This document shows positions 36,239-47,721 of a stretch of DNA of 64,000 bases, piece after piece. The notes beneath the pieces are model-generated. The model worked only from the letters and a program-made list of their open reading frames with translations. It was not told the origin of the DNA and searched no databases. The DNA comes from Loktanella sp. S4079. Its GTDB lineage: Bacteria; Pseudomonadota; Alphaproteobacteria; Rhodobacterales; Rhodobacteraceae. The stretch lies in contig NZ_JXYE01000002.1 of assembly GCF_000967725.1 (NCBI RefSeq), positions 496,001 to 560,000 on the forward strand, read 5' to 3'. Positions within the stretch are counted from its first letter, which is position 1, and the number at the start of each line of letters is the position of its first letter. Position numbers and translations under genes: made by a program.

Positions 36239-36264
36239 GGGGGGCTTCGGTCCCCCTTTTTTTG
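36239..36264 (+). terminator. Intrinsic terminator of the nrdJ operon
   Basis: GGGGGGC-TTCG-GTCCCCC (one G-T pair) forms a stable stem capped by a TTCG tetraloop, followed by TTTTTTT (36257-36263). It lies about 100 bases after the small gene. An extra hairpin (AGGGCG/CGCCCT near 36148-36168) lies between. Confidence 0.92.
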
Positions 36265-36374
36265 TCTTTTGGCGAGTTCCCGCCATTTTTCCCCGATATC
36301 TCAGCAAGTTGATTTGAAAAACTGCGTGGGTCGCACCATGTGAAACGCAATGAATTTGGAACGGAGAGATTTGA

Positions 36375-37160
36375 ATGCGCTGCCACGAAGTAGACTATGA
36401 GATATTTGGCGATGATATGCAGATCGTCGAGGTCGAGCTGGACCCGCAGGAAAAGGTAATCGCCGAAGCTGGGGCCATGAATTACATGGAAGACGGTATT
36501 ACCTTTGAAAGCAAGATGGGCGACGGAACCACCCCGACCAGCGGTATGATGGGGGCGCTGTTGAATGTTGGCAAACGGGTCCTCACGGGCGAGTCGATCT
36601 TTTTGACCCATTTCGCAAACAGCGGGCACGGTAAAAAGCGCGTCGCCTTTGCCGCACCATACCCGGGCAAGATTGTTCCGATCGATATGTCCAAAGTCGG
36701 CGAAGAGCTGATTTGCCAAAAAGACGCATTCCTATGCGCGGCCTTTGGTACCTCGACCGATATTGCGTTTCAAAAGCGGCTCGGCGCGGGGTTTTTTGGT
36801 GGTGAAGGGTTCATCTTGCAGCGTCTGCGTGGTGACGGCATGGCCTTTATCCATGTGGGCGGCACTGTGATCAAACGCGAACTCCAACCCGGAGAGGTGT
36901 TGCGCGTTGATACCGGCTGCATCGCCGCCTTTGAAGCGGGCGTGACCTATGACATTGAGCGCGCGGGAAATCTGAAATCGATGGTCTTTGGTGGCGAAGG
37001 CATCTTTGTAGCGACATTACGCGGCCCCGGCACAGTTTATTTGCAAAGCTTACCGTTCTCGCGGCTTGCTGACCGGATTATTCGGGCTGCCGGGCCGGGC
37101 GGTAGCAAAGGCGAAGGGTCCGTTCTGGGCGGTTTGGGGGATCTGTTTGGCGACCGCTAG
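36375..37160 (+). CDS. TIGR00266/AIM24-family protein
   Basis: A 261-residue protein with the repeated beta-strand pattern of the AIM24 family. It opens [35 protein letters not shown], quoted here in part to mark the N-terminal signature. The middle has FLTHFANSG and PGKIVPIDM, and [21 protein letters not shown] follows. A Gly-rich tail ends in GDLFGDR. The bacterial function is unknown; the mitochondrial relative affects inner-membrane organisation. It converges on the cupin gene, overlapping by 4 bases. GGAGAG precedes the ATG. Confidence 0.88.
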   Translation: MRCHEVDYEIFGDDMQIVEVELDPQEKVIAEAGAMNYMEDGITFESKMGDGTTPTSGMMGALLNVGKRVLTGESIFLTHFANSGHGKKRVAFAAPYPGKIVPIDMSKVGEELICQKDAFLCAAFGTSTDIAFQKRLGAGFFGGEGFILQRLRGDGMAFIHVGGTVIKRELQPGEVLRVDTGCIAAFEAGVTYDIERAGNLKSMVFGGEGIFVATLRGPGTVYLQSLPFSRLADRIIRAAGPGGSKGEGSVLGGLGDLFGDR

Positions 37161-37576
37161 CGTGGGATGTCAAACCCCGGCGCGGCGAGGGTAAATCCCG
37201 CGAAGTCAAAACCGGGGGAGACCGTGCAGCTCACCAATGTCCACGCGCCAGTGGTGCGCGCAGCCTGCCAATGATGTGCAGGCACAATAAGCTGCGGGTG
37301 TTCGTCGGACAGTATATCAGGCCCCAAGATATGATCCTTGGCTGGACCAAGGTCGGTTTCTGCCAGGGATAAAACAATTGGCGCGCCAGCATGATAGAGC
37401 CAAATTTCAGTCGCATCGACCTTGTGCCAATGGCTGTCTTCGCCAGCCTTTAACAAAAAATAGATACAGGTTCCGCTGGCGCGGCCTTCGTTATCTGCGA
37501 TCCATGTTTGACGGTAATAGCCGCCTTCGGGATGTGGGCTGAGGTTCAGCTTTTCGATAATGTCAGCGGCTGTCAT
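37157..37576 (-). CDS. Cupin-fold protein (DUF985/cupin_5)
   Basis: A 139-residue single-domain cupin. Motifs are [16 protein letters not shown] (residues 10-25), [28 protein letters not shown], marked here only by its central [12 protein letters not shown], and PAHHWQAA. The two His and the Glu in the central strand fit a metal-binding cupin. Function is unknown. It overlaps the upstream GNAT gene by 4 bases. Confidence 0.87.
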   Translation of the reverse strand: MTAADIIEKLNLSPHPEGGYYRQTWIADNEGRASGTCIYFLLKAGEDSHWHKVDATEIWLYHAGAPIVLSLAETDLGPAKDHILGPDILSDEHPQLIVPAHHWQAARTTGAWTLVSCTVSPGFDFAGFTLAAPGFDIPR

Positions 37577-38160
37577 GCGAATACCGGGATTTGTGGGGCG
37601 GCATCACGTTCGATATACCCGGTGAGGCGCGGATCTGGGGCGATTTCGACTTCTTGTTTGATTGGCGTGAACCCGGCCTTGATATAGAAACCGAGTGCCT
37701 GCGGACTATCGAGCGTGCAGGTATGGACGTGAAACCGACTAATATTGCGTGTAAATGCGCGTGCAATCGCGTGCTGTATCATCGCGCGGCCTGCGCCTTT
37801 TCCAACCATTTGCGGGGTGACACCAAAAAAGGCCAACTCGCAGGCGTCTGGCGTGCGATGATCTAGTTCGATGAGACCAAGGTCGACACCATCAATCCGC
37901 AAGGTCCATAATTCGTAGTCGGGATGGTGAATGACTGCTGTCAGATCGTCGTCTGACAAATGCAACCGCGAAAACCACAGCCAATCGCGACCGACGTTGG
38001 AGAATATGCTGCGATACCAATCCGGTGACGCATGGTGATGCCGATGAAAAACCCAGTCATTACTGACCGGCCCGGTGTTTGCGGGTTGGCGCATTTCCAG
38101 ATGGGTGACGATTGTAGCCACCATCCCGCGCGGTACTTCGTGAAAACCGGGTTCTAACAT
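37573..38160 (-). CDS. GNAT-family N-acetyltransferase
   Basis: A 195-residue GNAT protein. The core lies in the middle: LGLIELDHRTPDACELAFFGV (about residues 95-115), the acetyl-CoA loop VTPQMVGKGAGRAMI (114-128) and the SPQALGFYIKAGF motif near 152-164. The N-terminal part, with HRHHHASPDWYRSIF, is a subfamily extension. The acceptor is unknown. It is probably cotranscribed with the cupin gene. Confidence 0.83.
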   Translation of the reverse strand: MLEPGFHEVPRGMVATIVTHLEMRQPANTGPVSNDWVFHRHHHASPDWYRSIFSNVGRDWLWFSRLHLSDDDLTAVIHHPDYELWTLRIDGVDLGLIELDHRTPDACELAFFGVTPQMVGKGAGRAMIQHAIARAFTRNISRFHVHTCTLDSPQALGFYIKAGFTPIKQEVEIAPDPRLTGYIERDAAPQIPVFA

Positions 38161-38174
38161 TGGGGTAGCTTAGG

Positions 38175-38216
38175 CTATAAAAACAAGCCCCGCCAATCTA
38201 AAAAGATAAGCGGGGC
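38175..38216 (-). terminator. Intrinsic terminator of eno
   Basis: On the minus strand GCCCCGC (38216-38210), a 16-nt loop and GCGGGGC (38193-38187) form a perfect 7-bp stem. TTGTTTTTATAG (38186-38175) follows. It lies just after the eno stop codon. Confidence 0.8.
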
Positions 38217-38223
38217 AAATGCA

Positions 38224-40432
<2,209 letters not shown>

Positions 40433-40600
40433 TCGTTGGCCTCATTTACCGGTATTCACCGCTAGGCATACGCGGGCTTTGGACAGAAGCAAAGGCTGAT
40501 AGCGTTATCTGGCAGCGAATTTCTGCGACGGAGATTTGGCACGACTACGTATCAGGAATGTAACGGCGCTCAGGGCGCTCAATAATAAAGGCAAGGAACA

Positions 40601-41461
40601 ATGTCCCAGCACCCCAATGATCCGCATCATGATGGCGATTTTTTAAGCGATTTCAAACAGCTGGTGAGTAGACGTAAAGTGCTATTTGGTGCCGGTGCGC
40701 TGTCTCTTACTGGTGCGGCTCTCTATGCGCAGGCAGGTGGGATGCGTCCGCCCCCCATGACGCCTAGCCCCGAAGTTCTAGGGACCGCAGCAAATGGCGA
40801 TGTCTGTGTCGGCCAGCCGGCTGAAACCAATGGGCCATTTCCGGCGGACGGCACCAACACACGCGATGGGCAAACGGTGAACGCGCTCACTTTGGCAGGG
40901 GTGATCCGGCCGGATATTACAAATAGTATCGCCGGATTGTCGGGGACTGCCGAAGGGATCGGTATGGATTTGACGATGAACCTCGTCAATGTTGATACGG
41001 CCTGTAGCCCGATCGCGGATATGGCAGTTTATATCTGGCACTGCGATGCCGCTGGAAAATATTCTCTCTACGAGATCGAAGACCAAAACTATTTGCGTGG
41101 CATGCAGATCGCAGATGCGACGGGTGCCGTCACGTTCAAGAGCATCCTACCCGGCACGTATCGGGGACGCTGGCCACATGTGCATTTTGAGGTGTTCCGC
41201 AGTGCACAGGCGGCGGTGGCAGGGGAAAAGGCGCTTTTGGTTGGGCAGCTTGCCTTTGAAGAGAGCTTGGTGAGCCGATACTATGCTGCTGATGCACGTT
41301 ACGCCGATAGCATCCCAAATCTTGCGGTCCAAACATTGGCCTCTGACAACGTATTCGGCGATAGCACAGAGCGGCAGTTAGCCGCGCAGATGGTCACGAC
41401 AGTCGCCGAAGGGCCAAGCGCCGTGGCCTTTTCTGCCGAAATCGGACTGACTGGCGTTTAG
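40601..41461 (+). CDS. Tat-exported intradiol-ring-cleavage-dioxygenase-like protein
   Basis: A 286-residue protein with a twin-arginine signal (SRRKVLFGAGALSLTGAAL, residues 23-41). A dioxygenase-C-like domain covers about 75-260. The ferric-iron ligand pattern is partly visible: Tyr residues in VYIWHCDAAGKYSLYE and the paired His in RWPHVHFEVF. Known intradiol dioxygenases cleave catechols in the cytosol, so this belongs to an exported subgroup of unclear substrate. Its 3' end overlaps the convergent fur gene by 4 bases. Confidence 0.82.
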   Translation: MSQHPNDPHHDGDFLSDFKQLVSRRKVLFGAGALSLTGAALYAQAGGMRPPPMTPSPEVLGTAANGDVCVGQPAETNGPFPADGTNTRDGQTVNALTLAGVIRPDITNSIAGLSGTAEGIGMDLTMNLVNVDTACSPIADMAVYIWHCDAAGKYSLYEIEDQNYLRGMQIADATGAVTFKSILPGTYRGRWPHVHFEVFRSAQAAVAGEKALLVGQLAFEESLVSRYYAADARYADSIPNLAVQTLASDNVFGDSTERQLAAQMVTTVAEGPSAVAFSAEIGLTGV

Positions 41462-41871
41462 TCCTTTTTGATGGGCACCGCGTATAGCTCAAGGCGGTGC
41501 CCCTTGAGTTCATAGCCAAGTTTAGCGGCGATACGTTCCTGAAGCGCCTCAATCTCGGGATCGACAAATTCGATCACTTCACCAGAGTGCATATCAATCA
41601 GATGATCGTGATGATCCCGATCCGCCGCTTCATAGCGGGCGCGCCCATCGCCAAATTCATGCTTTTCCAAAATACCTGATTCTTCAAAAAGCTTAACTGT
41701 CCGATAGACGGTCGCGAGAGAGATGCGCGGGTCCGCATTGGCGGCGCGCTTATACAATTCTTCGACGTCTGGATGGTCGTCTGCGGCTTCTAAAACAGCG
41801 GCAATTGTACGGCGCTGTTCTGTCATACGCAGTCCGTTTGCTTCGCAGCGATCAAGAATTGTTGGCTTCAT
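41458..41871 (-). CDS. fur: Fur-family metalloregulator (Fur/Mur type)
   Basis: A 137-residue metal-dependent repressor. A winged helix (GLRMTEQRRTIAAVL, then ISLATVYRTVKLFEESGI) is followed by the dimerisation domain with HEFGDGRARYE and HHDHLIDMHSGEVIEF. The CxxC structural-zinc motifs of enterobacterial Fur are absent. This is usual in alphaproteobacterial Mur, where manganese is sensed. I cannot tell manganese from iron sensing by sequence. It is 37 bases downstream of the phzF-like gene. Confidence 0.92.
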   Translation of the reverse strand: MKPTILDRCEANGLRMTEQRRTIAAVLEAADDHPDVEELYKRAANADPRISLATVYRTVKLFEESGILEKHEFGDGRARYEAADRDHHDHLIDMHSGEVIEFVDPEIEALQERIAAKLGYELKGHRLELYAVPIKKD

Positions 41872-41908
41872 ATCAGTCTCGGCGTTTTGGGGTTTGTCCT
41901 TGTTACAG

Positions 41909-42793
41909 TTAGTCGCCTTTGGTTTCCAGATCAGAGCTGGAAGAATAGATCAATTTCCCTTCCATCACGGGAACTGCCGACCCACTGATTGTCACCGGCA
42001 CGGGCGATTGCAGTGATGTTTTGGCAGTAATCGTTGACTTGCGTCCCATGTCTTCGCCCTGTGTAATCAGGATCGATTGCGCGCTTTGGAGTTGCTCTGT
42101 CAAAAGCGCGGCCAGCGTCGCAGCAGCGCTGCCTGTGGCGGGATCTTCGGGGATCTGATCGAGCGGGGCGAACATGCGCGCGTGAACCTGATCGCCGGTC
42201 TTGCAATAGGCGTAAATCGCGAAATCAAGCCCCGCAGGGTATCTGCGCGCACCTTCGCGCACGGCGTCAATGGCTGGCTGACAGTTCGCTAACGTGGCGC
42301 GGTCTGACAGTTCAACAAAAACAAACGTGAGCCCCAGGCTCGCTTGGATAGGTACGTGGGTTTCATTGACGATGGTGGATTCGGGAACTCCGAGGCAGGC
42401 CGCCACCAGCGCAGGCTCTGGTGTGCTAATCCGTTCCAGCGCAGCAGAGGTCGTAAACGATGCCACCTCACCGTCAAAGCGGCAGGGGATCGGCCCAACG
42501 CCAAGTTCGAGCACCAGATCGCCCCGATGCCCTAAATCACGCAGCGCGACTGCCGTACCAATGGTCGGATGCCCGGCAAAGGGCACTTCCATCGTTGGGG
42601 TGAATATCCGGACCTTGGCGGTATGTGCGGGATTCGCCGGGGGATAAACAAACGTCGTTTCCGAGAAATTGAATTCACGCGCGATATTTTGCAAATCGGC
42701 TTCGGGCAGCGATCGTGCGTCTGGAACGACGGCAAGCTGGTTGCCCCCAAAGGGCTGCGTCGTAAAGACGTCGTACACGACATAGTTGGTCAT
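41909..42793 (-). CDS. PhzF-family isomerase/epimerase
   Basis: A 294-residue protein of the diaminopimelate-epimerase fold. It begins MTNYVVYDVFTTQPFGGNQLAV and has the catalytic Glu in FNFSETTFV (about residue 46). FTPTMEVPFAGHPTIGTA and EDPATGSAAATL complete the PhzF signature. Most PhzF homologues outside phenazine clusters have unknown substrates, and no other phz gene is here. The start at 42793 overlaps the antiporter stop by 4 bases; the frame is open another 39 codons upstream. Confidence 0.9.
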   Translation of the reverse strand: MTNYVVYDVFTTQPFGGNQLAVVPDARSLPEADLQNIAREFNFSETTFVYPPANPAHTAKVRIFTPTMEVPFAGHPTIGTAVALRDLGHRGDLVLELGVGPIPCRFDGEVASFTTSAALERISTPEPALVAACLGVPESTIVNETHVPIQASLGLTFVFVELSDRATLANCQPAIDAVREGARRYPAGLDFAIYAYCKTGDQVHARMFAPLDQIPEDPATGSAAATLAALLTEQLQSAQSILITQGEDMGRKSTITAKTSLQSPVPVTISGSAVPVMEGKLIYSSSSDLETKGD

Positions 42794-44052
42794 TGCGGCA
42801 GTTCCGGTTCGCGTCCCACCCGTTCGGCAAGGCGCGCAATTGTCAGCCCCTGTACGATGATCGAGAAAATCACCACGACATATGTGGCCGTCAGGATCAG
42901 CGGTTTCCATTCATTCGCCGGAAGCGACAGTGCCAATGCAACCGAAATACCGCCCTTGAGCCCACCCCATGTCATGATCGGGATCACGCCAGACGCAAAG
43001 CTGCGGAAAGGCTTGAGCATCATCACGGGCACTGCAACCGCCGCGAGCCGGGCGAACAAGGCCAGTGCAATCGAAGCAAAGCCAGTGACGACATAGCTTG
43101 CGTCAAACGCGATGGCAAAGACCTCAACCCCGATCATCAGGAACAAAACGGCGTTCAAGATTTCATCAATCAGCTTCCAGAACGCATCGACATAATGGCG
43201 TGTTTCTTCGGACATACCGTGTTTGGCACCGACATCACCAATCAGCAAACCAGCGCAGACAGCCATAATCGGGGCGGAAACATGTAAATATACGGCCAGT
43301 TCATAGCCGCCAAAGGCCAGTCCAAGCGTGATCAACACCTCGAGCGAATAATCGTCGATCCGACGCATAACGCGAAAGGTCAGCCATCCCAAAACAATCC
43401 CCAAGATAGCGCCGCCAATGGCTTCTTGGATAAAGAGTTCGAGGACTGCGGCCGCGCCATTGCCGTGGCTATCGCCATGTGGGAACGCGAGACCTACAAG
43501 GATCAAAAAGACCACATAGGCGACGCCGTCGTTAAACAGGCTCTCGCCTGCGATCTTTGTTTCAAGCGACTTTTGTAGATCCGCCTCGCGCAGAACACCC
43601 AAAACAGCGACAGGATCGGTTGGTGAAATCAATGCGCCAAAGACCAAGGCTGTAAGCAGCGGCATTCCTGTGAGCCATGAAAATCCGTAGCCGACAATGC
43701 TGGTCGATAGGGCAATGCCGATGGTTGCCATCAGTGCAACAGGCATCCATTCGCGTCTAAGGTCAGAAATTTTGACGTGGAGCGCACCAGCAAACAAGAG
43801 CAGTCCAAGCATTCCTTCGAGTAATGCATCAGAAAAATCAATGCTTAGCACCGTGTTGCGGACGGTTTGTTCAAGACCCAGCCCAGGAACAATGAAATCC
43901 AGAACCATCACAGCAAAAGACGCGAGCAAGGACACGACGAGAATCCCGATCGCGGCGGGAAGCCGTAAAAAGAGATAGTTAATTGACCCAAAGACGCCCG
44001 CGAGCACGATAAGAAGCGAAGTAATCTGCAGTAATGTCAAAATAGCCCCCAA
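42790..44052 (-). CDS. CPA1-family Na+/H+ antiporter
   Basis: A 420-residue polytopic antiporter. Key ion-site motifs are ALISPTDPVAVLGVLREADL (about residues 139-158) and AGESLFNDGVAYVVF (about 168-182), with the late WGGLKGGISVALALSLP (about 363-379). About 12 membrane spans are visible. The start used is TTG at 44052; there is no in-frame ATG upstream before a stop codon, and an internal start is possible. The stop overlaps the phzF-like gene. Confidence 0.88.
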   Translation of the reverse strand: MGAILTLLQITSLLIVLAGVFGSINYLFLRLPAAIGILVVSLLASFAVMVLDFIVPGLGLEQTVRNTVLSIDFSDALLEGMLGLLLFAGALHVKISDLRREWMPVALMATIGIALSTSIVGYGFSWLTGMPLLTALVFGALISPTDPVAVLGVLREADLQKSLETKIAGESLFNDGVAYVVFLILVGLAFPHGDSHGNGAAAVLELFIQEAIGGAILGIVLGWLTFRVMRRIDDYSLEVLITLGLAFGGYELAVYLHVSAPIMAVCAGLLIGDVGAKHGMSEETRHYVDAFWKLIDEILNAVLFLMIGVEVFAIAFDASYVVTGFASIALALFARLAAVAVPVMMLKPFRSFASGVIPIMTWGGLKGGISVALALSLPANEWKPLILTATYVVVIFSIIVQGLTIARLAERVGREPELPQ

Positions 44053-44097
44053 TACGATTTCTTAAGTCTTAGCAGGTGGTAAGCCGCCCGGCTACAG

Positions 44098-44898
44098 CTA
44101 TGGCAAACGGAGCCAAGTACCGCCCAATGGTCGGATAAGAGCCCCAGTGCCAATCTTGAACCGGGCGAGGCCGGGGGCGTTGTGTGTATCGACAGTGCCG
44201 AGATCCATCTGCCGAACACCATGTGAATTGAAATACAGCGCAGCGTGGATGATCATGGCGTAATGCGCCGCATGTTTACGACCCAATGCGCCGGACCAAC
44301 CCAGATGATAAGTTACGCGATCGCCGTGGCGTAGGAATAACATCCCAGCGATTGGTTCTTTATTCAGATATGCGCTCCAAACTTTTACATCATACGGCGC
44401 AGTTTTCGCGTAGGCGTGAATGATCTCGTGTGGCAGAGCGCGAAATCGCTTTTGCTTTTGTTGGACTTGATCTGCCTGCAAGAGCCAGTCGTGATGTTTG
44501 GCGTGAAAGGGGGCGGTTGAAATTGCGATGGGGCCACGTTGGCTTTGCCGCCAGATATTGCGCCACTTGGGTTTGGCCGTTGTCAAAATGTCGTCCGATA
44601 AGGCCAGTTCGGCGACATGAGCAGGCGTCATGATTTGCCGGAACCCCGCCTTTTGTAAGATCGCTGTGTCGCCCCCATCGCTGTTAATGAGCCTGAGGTT
44701 CGACCTGTGTAGTTCTGCGTGGTCAGCGTGGGGGCTTTTCCAAACAGGGCCACGCATCGCTGCGTTCAGTCCAAATCTGCGGATACACTGTACCGGGGTC
44801 GCGCATCTAAGGTCACATTCAAAGGTTTTCACCCCGATCTGTGCCAATGCCAGACGAAAATTTGGATGCTGTTGGAGAGGTGGTGAAACGGTGGTCAT
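44098..44898 (-). CDS. FemAB/BioF2-like GNAT-fold acyltransferase
   Basis: A 266-residue protein of the FemAB-like branch of the GNAT fold. The C-terminal half has KVWSAYLNKEPIAGMLFLRHGDRVTYHLGW, marked here by PIAGMLFLRHGDRVTYHLGW, then a strand-loop with HYAMIIHAALYFNSHGVRQMDLG ending in APGLARFKIGTG. Family members transfer amino-acyl or acyl groups to lipids or peptidoglycan. The substrate is unknown. It lies 45 bases upstream of the antiporter gene. Confidence 0.78.
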   Translation of the reverse strand: MTTVSPPLQQHPNFRLALAQIGVKTFECDLRCATPVQCIRRFGLNAAMRGPVWKSPHADHAELHRSNLRLINSDGGDTAILQKAGFRQIMTPAHVAELALSDDILTTAKPKWRNIWRQSQRGPIAISTAPFHAKHHDWLLQADQVQQKQKRFRALPHEIIHAYAKTAPYDVKVWSAYLNKEPIAGMLFLRHGDRVTYHLGWSGALGRKHAAHYAMIIHAALYFNSHGVRQMDLGTVDTHNAPGLARFKIGTGALIRPLGGTWLRLP

Positions 44899-44944
44899 AT
44901 CCGCCGTTAAGCCATTGGAAACCTAAGGCGTGGTTAATACCGGC

Positions 44945-45091
44945 ATGAAAAAAACAAAGCCTACGACAATTGTGCATGGCGTTGATGCACCTGCACCGCG
45001 CCCAACGATAATAGGGGCGGCACTCATGGCCGCCCTCGTTACTTTTCCCGTCGGTGTGACGGTTCTAGTTGTGGATTTGCTCTTGCTTTAG
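44945..45091 (+). CDS. Possible small membrane protein, 48 residues
   Basis: A short frame starting [20 protein letters not shown], followed by one hydrophobic stretch ([20 protein letters not shown], continuing LVVDLLLL). A basic, proline-rich head and one span are plausible for a real protein. No good ribosome site is seen. Its stop overlaps the convergent tyrS stop by 4 bases, as many genuine neighbours here do. It is divergent from the FemAB-like gene. Confidence 0.45.
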   Translation: MKKTKPTTIVHGVDAPAPRPTIIGAALMAALVTFPVGVTVLVVDLLLL

Positions 45092-46338
45092 GCCAGTTGA
45101 ACCAGCGCGTGGCGTTTTTTTCCGGCACTTAGCTTGATCGGCTGCGACAGCGCTGCTGCGTCAATTACCACGTTGGTTTGTGTGAGCGGCTCGTCGTTCA
45201 TTTTTGCGCCATTCTCGGCGATCAGGCGCTTGGCCTCTTTGCCGCTACCAGCGAGGCCAGCACGGACAAAAAGCTGCACAATTGAAATGCCGTCGCTCAG
45301 TTCGTCGGCGCTAAGCGTCAGTGTCGGTAGATCATCACCAACGCCGCCTTTTTCAAAGACCTCGCGCGCTGTGGTTTCGGCGGCTTTGGCAGCCTCTGCA
45401 CCATGCAACAGGGTTGTAACCTCATTGGCGAGGATGATCTTGGCTTGGTTGATCTCAGACCCTTCGAGCGCGCCAAGGCGGTCGCATTCCTCGACAGGAA
45501 GCTCTGTGTAAAGCTTGAGGAACCGACCCGTATCGGCATCGGTGGTATTGCGCCAGAATTGCCAGAACTCGTAAGGAGATAGCATATCAGCGTTCAACCA
45601 GATTGCGCCGCCTTGGGACTTGCCCATTTTTTTGCCGTCCGATGTGGTCAAAAGCGGTGTGGTCAGCCCGTGAATTTCATGGTCAAGAACACGACGTGTC
45701 AGATCGATCCCGTTGATGATGTTGCCCCACTGATCTGATCCGCCCATTTGCAACAGGCAATCGTAGCGGCGGTTCAACTCGAGAAAGTCATAGGCCTGCA
45801 AGATCATGTAGTTGAACTCGAGGAAAGACAGAGATTGTTCCCGGTCAAGACGCGATTTGACGCTTTCGAATGACAGCATCCGGTTCACGCTAAAGTGCCG
45901 GCCGATGTCGCGCAAAAACTCGAGGTAGTTTAGATCATCGAGCCATTCAGCATTGTTACGCATCAACGCGCCATTGCCTGCATCTTCATAGGCAAGATAG
46001 CGGTCGAACACCTGCTGCATGCCAGAGATGTTGGCATCAATTTGTTCTGGCCCCAACAGCGGGCGCTCGTCTGATCGGAACGATGGATCGCCGACCTTTG
46101 TCGTGCCGCCGCCCATCAGCGTAATCGGTTTGTGACCCGTTTTCTGGAACCACCGCAAAAGCATGATGTTCAACAGGTGACCAACGTGCAGTGACGACGC
46201 TGTCGCGTCGTAGCCGATATATGCGGTTACCATCCCGTTTGAGAGTGCTTCGTCCAGCTCCTGCAAATTCGTGCAGTCCGCCAGAAAACCCCGCTCGATA
46301 ATCACGCGGAGAAATTCGGATTTGGGATGGTAAGTCAT
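45088..46338 (-). CDS. tyrS: Tyrosine--tRNA ligase
   Basis: A 416-residue class I synthetase. The HIGH-type motif is [20 protein letters not shown] (residues 41-60) and the KMSKS-type loop is [13 protein letters not shown] near residue 239. Tyrosine-recognition [13 protein letters not shown] is near 182, and an S4-like RNA-binding domain lies at the C-terminus ([17 protein letters not shown]). It is divergent from anmK. Confidence 0.96.
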   Translation of the reverse strand: MTYHPKSEFLRVIIERGFLADCTNLQELDEALSNGMVTAYIGYDATASSLHVGHLLNIMLLRWFQKTGHKPITLMGGGTTKVGDPSFRSDERPLLGPEQIDANISGMQQVFDRYLAYEDAGNGALMRNNAEWLDDLNYLEFLRDIGRHFSVNRMLSFESVKSRLDREQSLSFLEFNYMILQAYDFLELNRRYDCLLQMGGSDQWGNIINGIDLTRRVLDHEIHGLTTPLLTTSDGKKMGKSQGGAIWLNADMLSPYEFWQFWRNTTDADTGRFLKLYTELPVEECDRLGALEGSEINQAKIILANEVTTLLHGAEAAKAAETTAREVFEKGGVGDDLPTLTLSADELSDGISIVQLFVRAGLAGSGKEAKRLIAENGAKMNDEPLTQTNVVIDAAALSQPIKLSAGKKRHALVQLA

Positions 46339-46401
46339 TAGCTTGTTCCTGCGGTTTGCTCAGTGCACTCTATAGTCAGGTCAGACCGCAAGGGAAAGCG
46401 T

Positions 46402-47514
46402 ATGTTGAAGGCAGGAATTGTGAAGGCGCTCGGAACAATGTCCGGCACCTCTTTGGATGGTGTGGACGCCGCAGTGATCGAAACAGACGGCGATATCATC
46501 ACAGCATTTGGACCCAGCGGATACATTGCTTATTCTGAGGCTGATCAGCGTCTGCTACGCGGTCATTTAGGGCGCTGGCAAAATGATGACGTCATCCAAG
46601 CCGCGCAAACCGTTGAGGACACGCATATTCAATTGATGAAGCGTTTCGATGGGGCAGATATTGCAGGATTTCACGGTCAGACCCTGGCGCATGACCCGGC
46701 GCGTGGCAGAACCCATCAATGTGGGGACGGGCAGCGGATTGCAGATATGATCGGCGTGCCTGTTGCGTGGGATTTTCGCACTGAGGATGTCGCGCAAGGC
46801 GGTGAGGGCGCACCTCTCGCACCGTTTTTTCACTTTGCTCTTGCGAAATGGATTGGGGCGACTGCGCCCATCGCGTTTCTTAATCTGGGCGGGGTGGGCA
46901 ATATTACGTTTGTGAACCCCCTTGCCGATGATCCGGCTGCATCGGACGCCTTGCTTGCATTTGATACCGGGCCTGCAAACGCCCCGATCAATGACCTGAT
47001 GCAAAGCAAATTTAACGCCAGCTATGATGTGGACGGTCACATCGCAGCGATGGGGAAGGTGGACGCCGACATCATCACGCGTTTCTTGGCTGGCCCGTAT
47101 TTTAGAAAACGACCGCCTAAGTCGCTTGATCGTGATGACTTTGCCGGATTGGTCGACGCGGTACAGGGATTAGCTGATCAAGATGCGGTTGCCACCCTCA
47201 CGCAGGCCGTCGTCGCAAGCGTAGCCGATGCGATGACGCATTGTCCGCAACCACCGCACAGCGTTTATGTCTGCGGAGGGGGGCGCAAGAATAATACGCT
47301 GATGGCTGGGTTGCGTGCGGCCTTGGCTTGTCCGGTATATGCAGTCGAACATGTGGGCATTGATGGTGATATGCTCGAGGCGCAGGCTTTCGCATATCTG
47401 GCGGTGCGGGTGGCACGCGGGCTACCCATTTCAGCTCCAATGACCACCGGAGTCAGGGTCCCCATGACCGGCGGGCGACTCGCATTTCCCGCGACTCAGG
47501 TGATGTCTGGGTGA
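46402..47514 (+). CDS. anmK: Anhydro-N-acetylmuramic acid kinase
   Basis: Phosphorylates and hydrolyses 1,6-anhydro-MurNAc, recycling cell-wall fragments. The 370-residue ASKHA-fold kinase has LGTMSGTSLDGVDAAVIE near residues 10-27, GFHGQTLAHDP, LNLGGVGNITFV, LAFDTGPANAPIND and VCGGGRKNNTLM. The start at 46402 is chosen because AGGGA lies 8 bases upstream. A short-stem terminator follows. Confidence 0.94.
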   Translation: MLKAGIVKALGTMSGTSLDGVDAAVIETDGDIITAFGPSGYIAYSEADQRLLRGHLGRWQNDDVIQAAQTVEDTHIQLMKRFDGADIAGFHGQTLAHDPARGRTHQCGDGQRIADMIGVPVAWDFRTEDVAQGGEGAPLAPFFHFALAKWIGATAPIAFLNLGGVGNITFVNPLADDPAASDALLAFDTGPANAPINDLMQSKFNASYDVDGHIAAMGKVDADIITRFLAGPYFRKRPPKSLDRDDFAGLVDAVQGLADQDAVATLTQAVVASVADAMTHCPQPPHSVYVCGGGRKNNTLMAGLRAALACPVYAVEHVGIDGDMLEAQAFAYLAVRVARGLPISAPMTTGVRVPMTGGRLAFPATQVMSG

Positions 47515-47549
47515 TCTCACTCCGATCCCAGATGTAAAATACCCTTTGT

Positions 47550-47563
47550 TCACAGTGATGTGA
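47550..47563. promoter_or_regulatory. Palindrome-like site 1, TCACAGTGATGTGA
   Basis: A 14-bp near-palindrome with TCACA/TGTGA arms, identical at 12 of 14 positions to a second site 86 bp downstream. The arms resemble a compacted CRP-type half-site, but the 4-bp gap is shorter than CRP uses. The cognate regulator is unknown. Confidence 0.4.
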
Positions 47564-47594
47564 CGGCAAGTGATTGAAACTACGCGGGGTTTCG

Positions 47595-47614
47595 CCAGAA
47601 TTCTCTGGTTTTTT
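47595..47614 (+). terminator. Probable terminator of anmK
   Basis: CCAGA-ATTC-TCTGG followed by six T residues (47609-47614). The stem is only 5 bp, so termination may be partial. It lies between the two palindromic sites. Confidence 0.6.
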
Positions 47615-47635
47615 GCTCGATCCTGCCGACTGAAT

Positions 47636-47649
47636 TCACAGCGCTGTGA
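47636..47649. promoter_or_regulatory. Perfect palindrome site 2, TCACAGCGCTGTGA
   Basis: A perfect 14-bp palindrome 73 bp upstream of the outer-membrane protein start codon, near-identical to the site at 47550-47563. Two copies in one promoter region suggest a cooperative operator. Confidence 0.5.
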
Positions 47650-47721
47650 GGGGGGATTGAACCTTTTGGCTTCGTAAGCAGTTGTATGTGCAGACGACAA
47701 CAAGACGAACGGAGAAAACAA

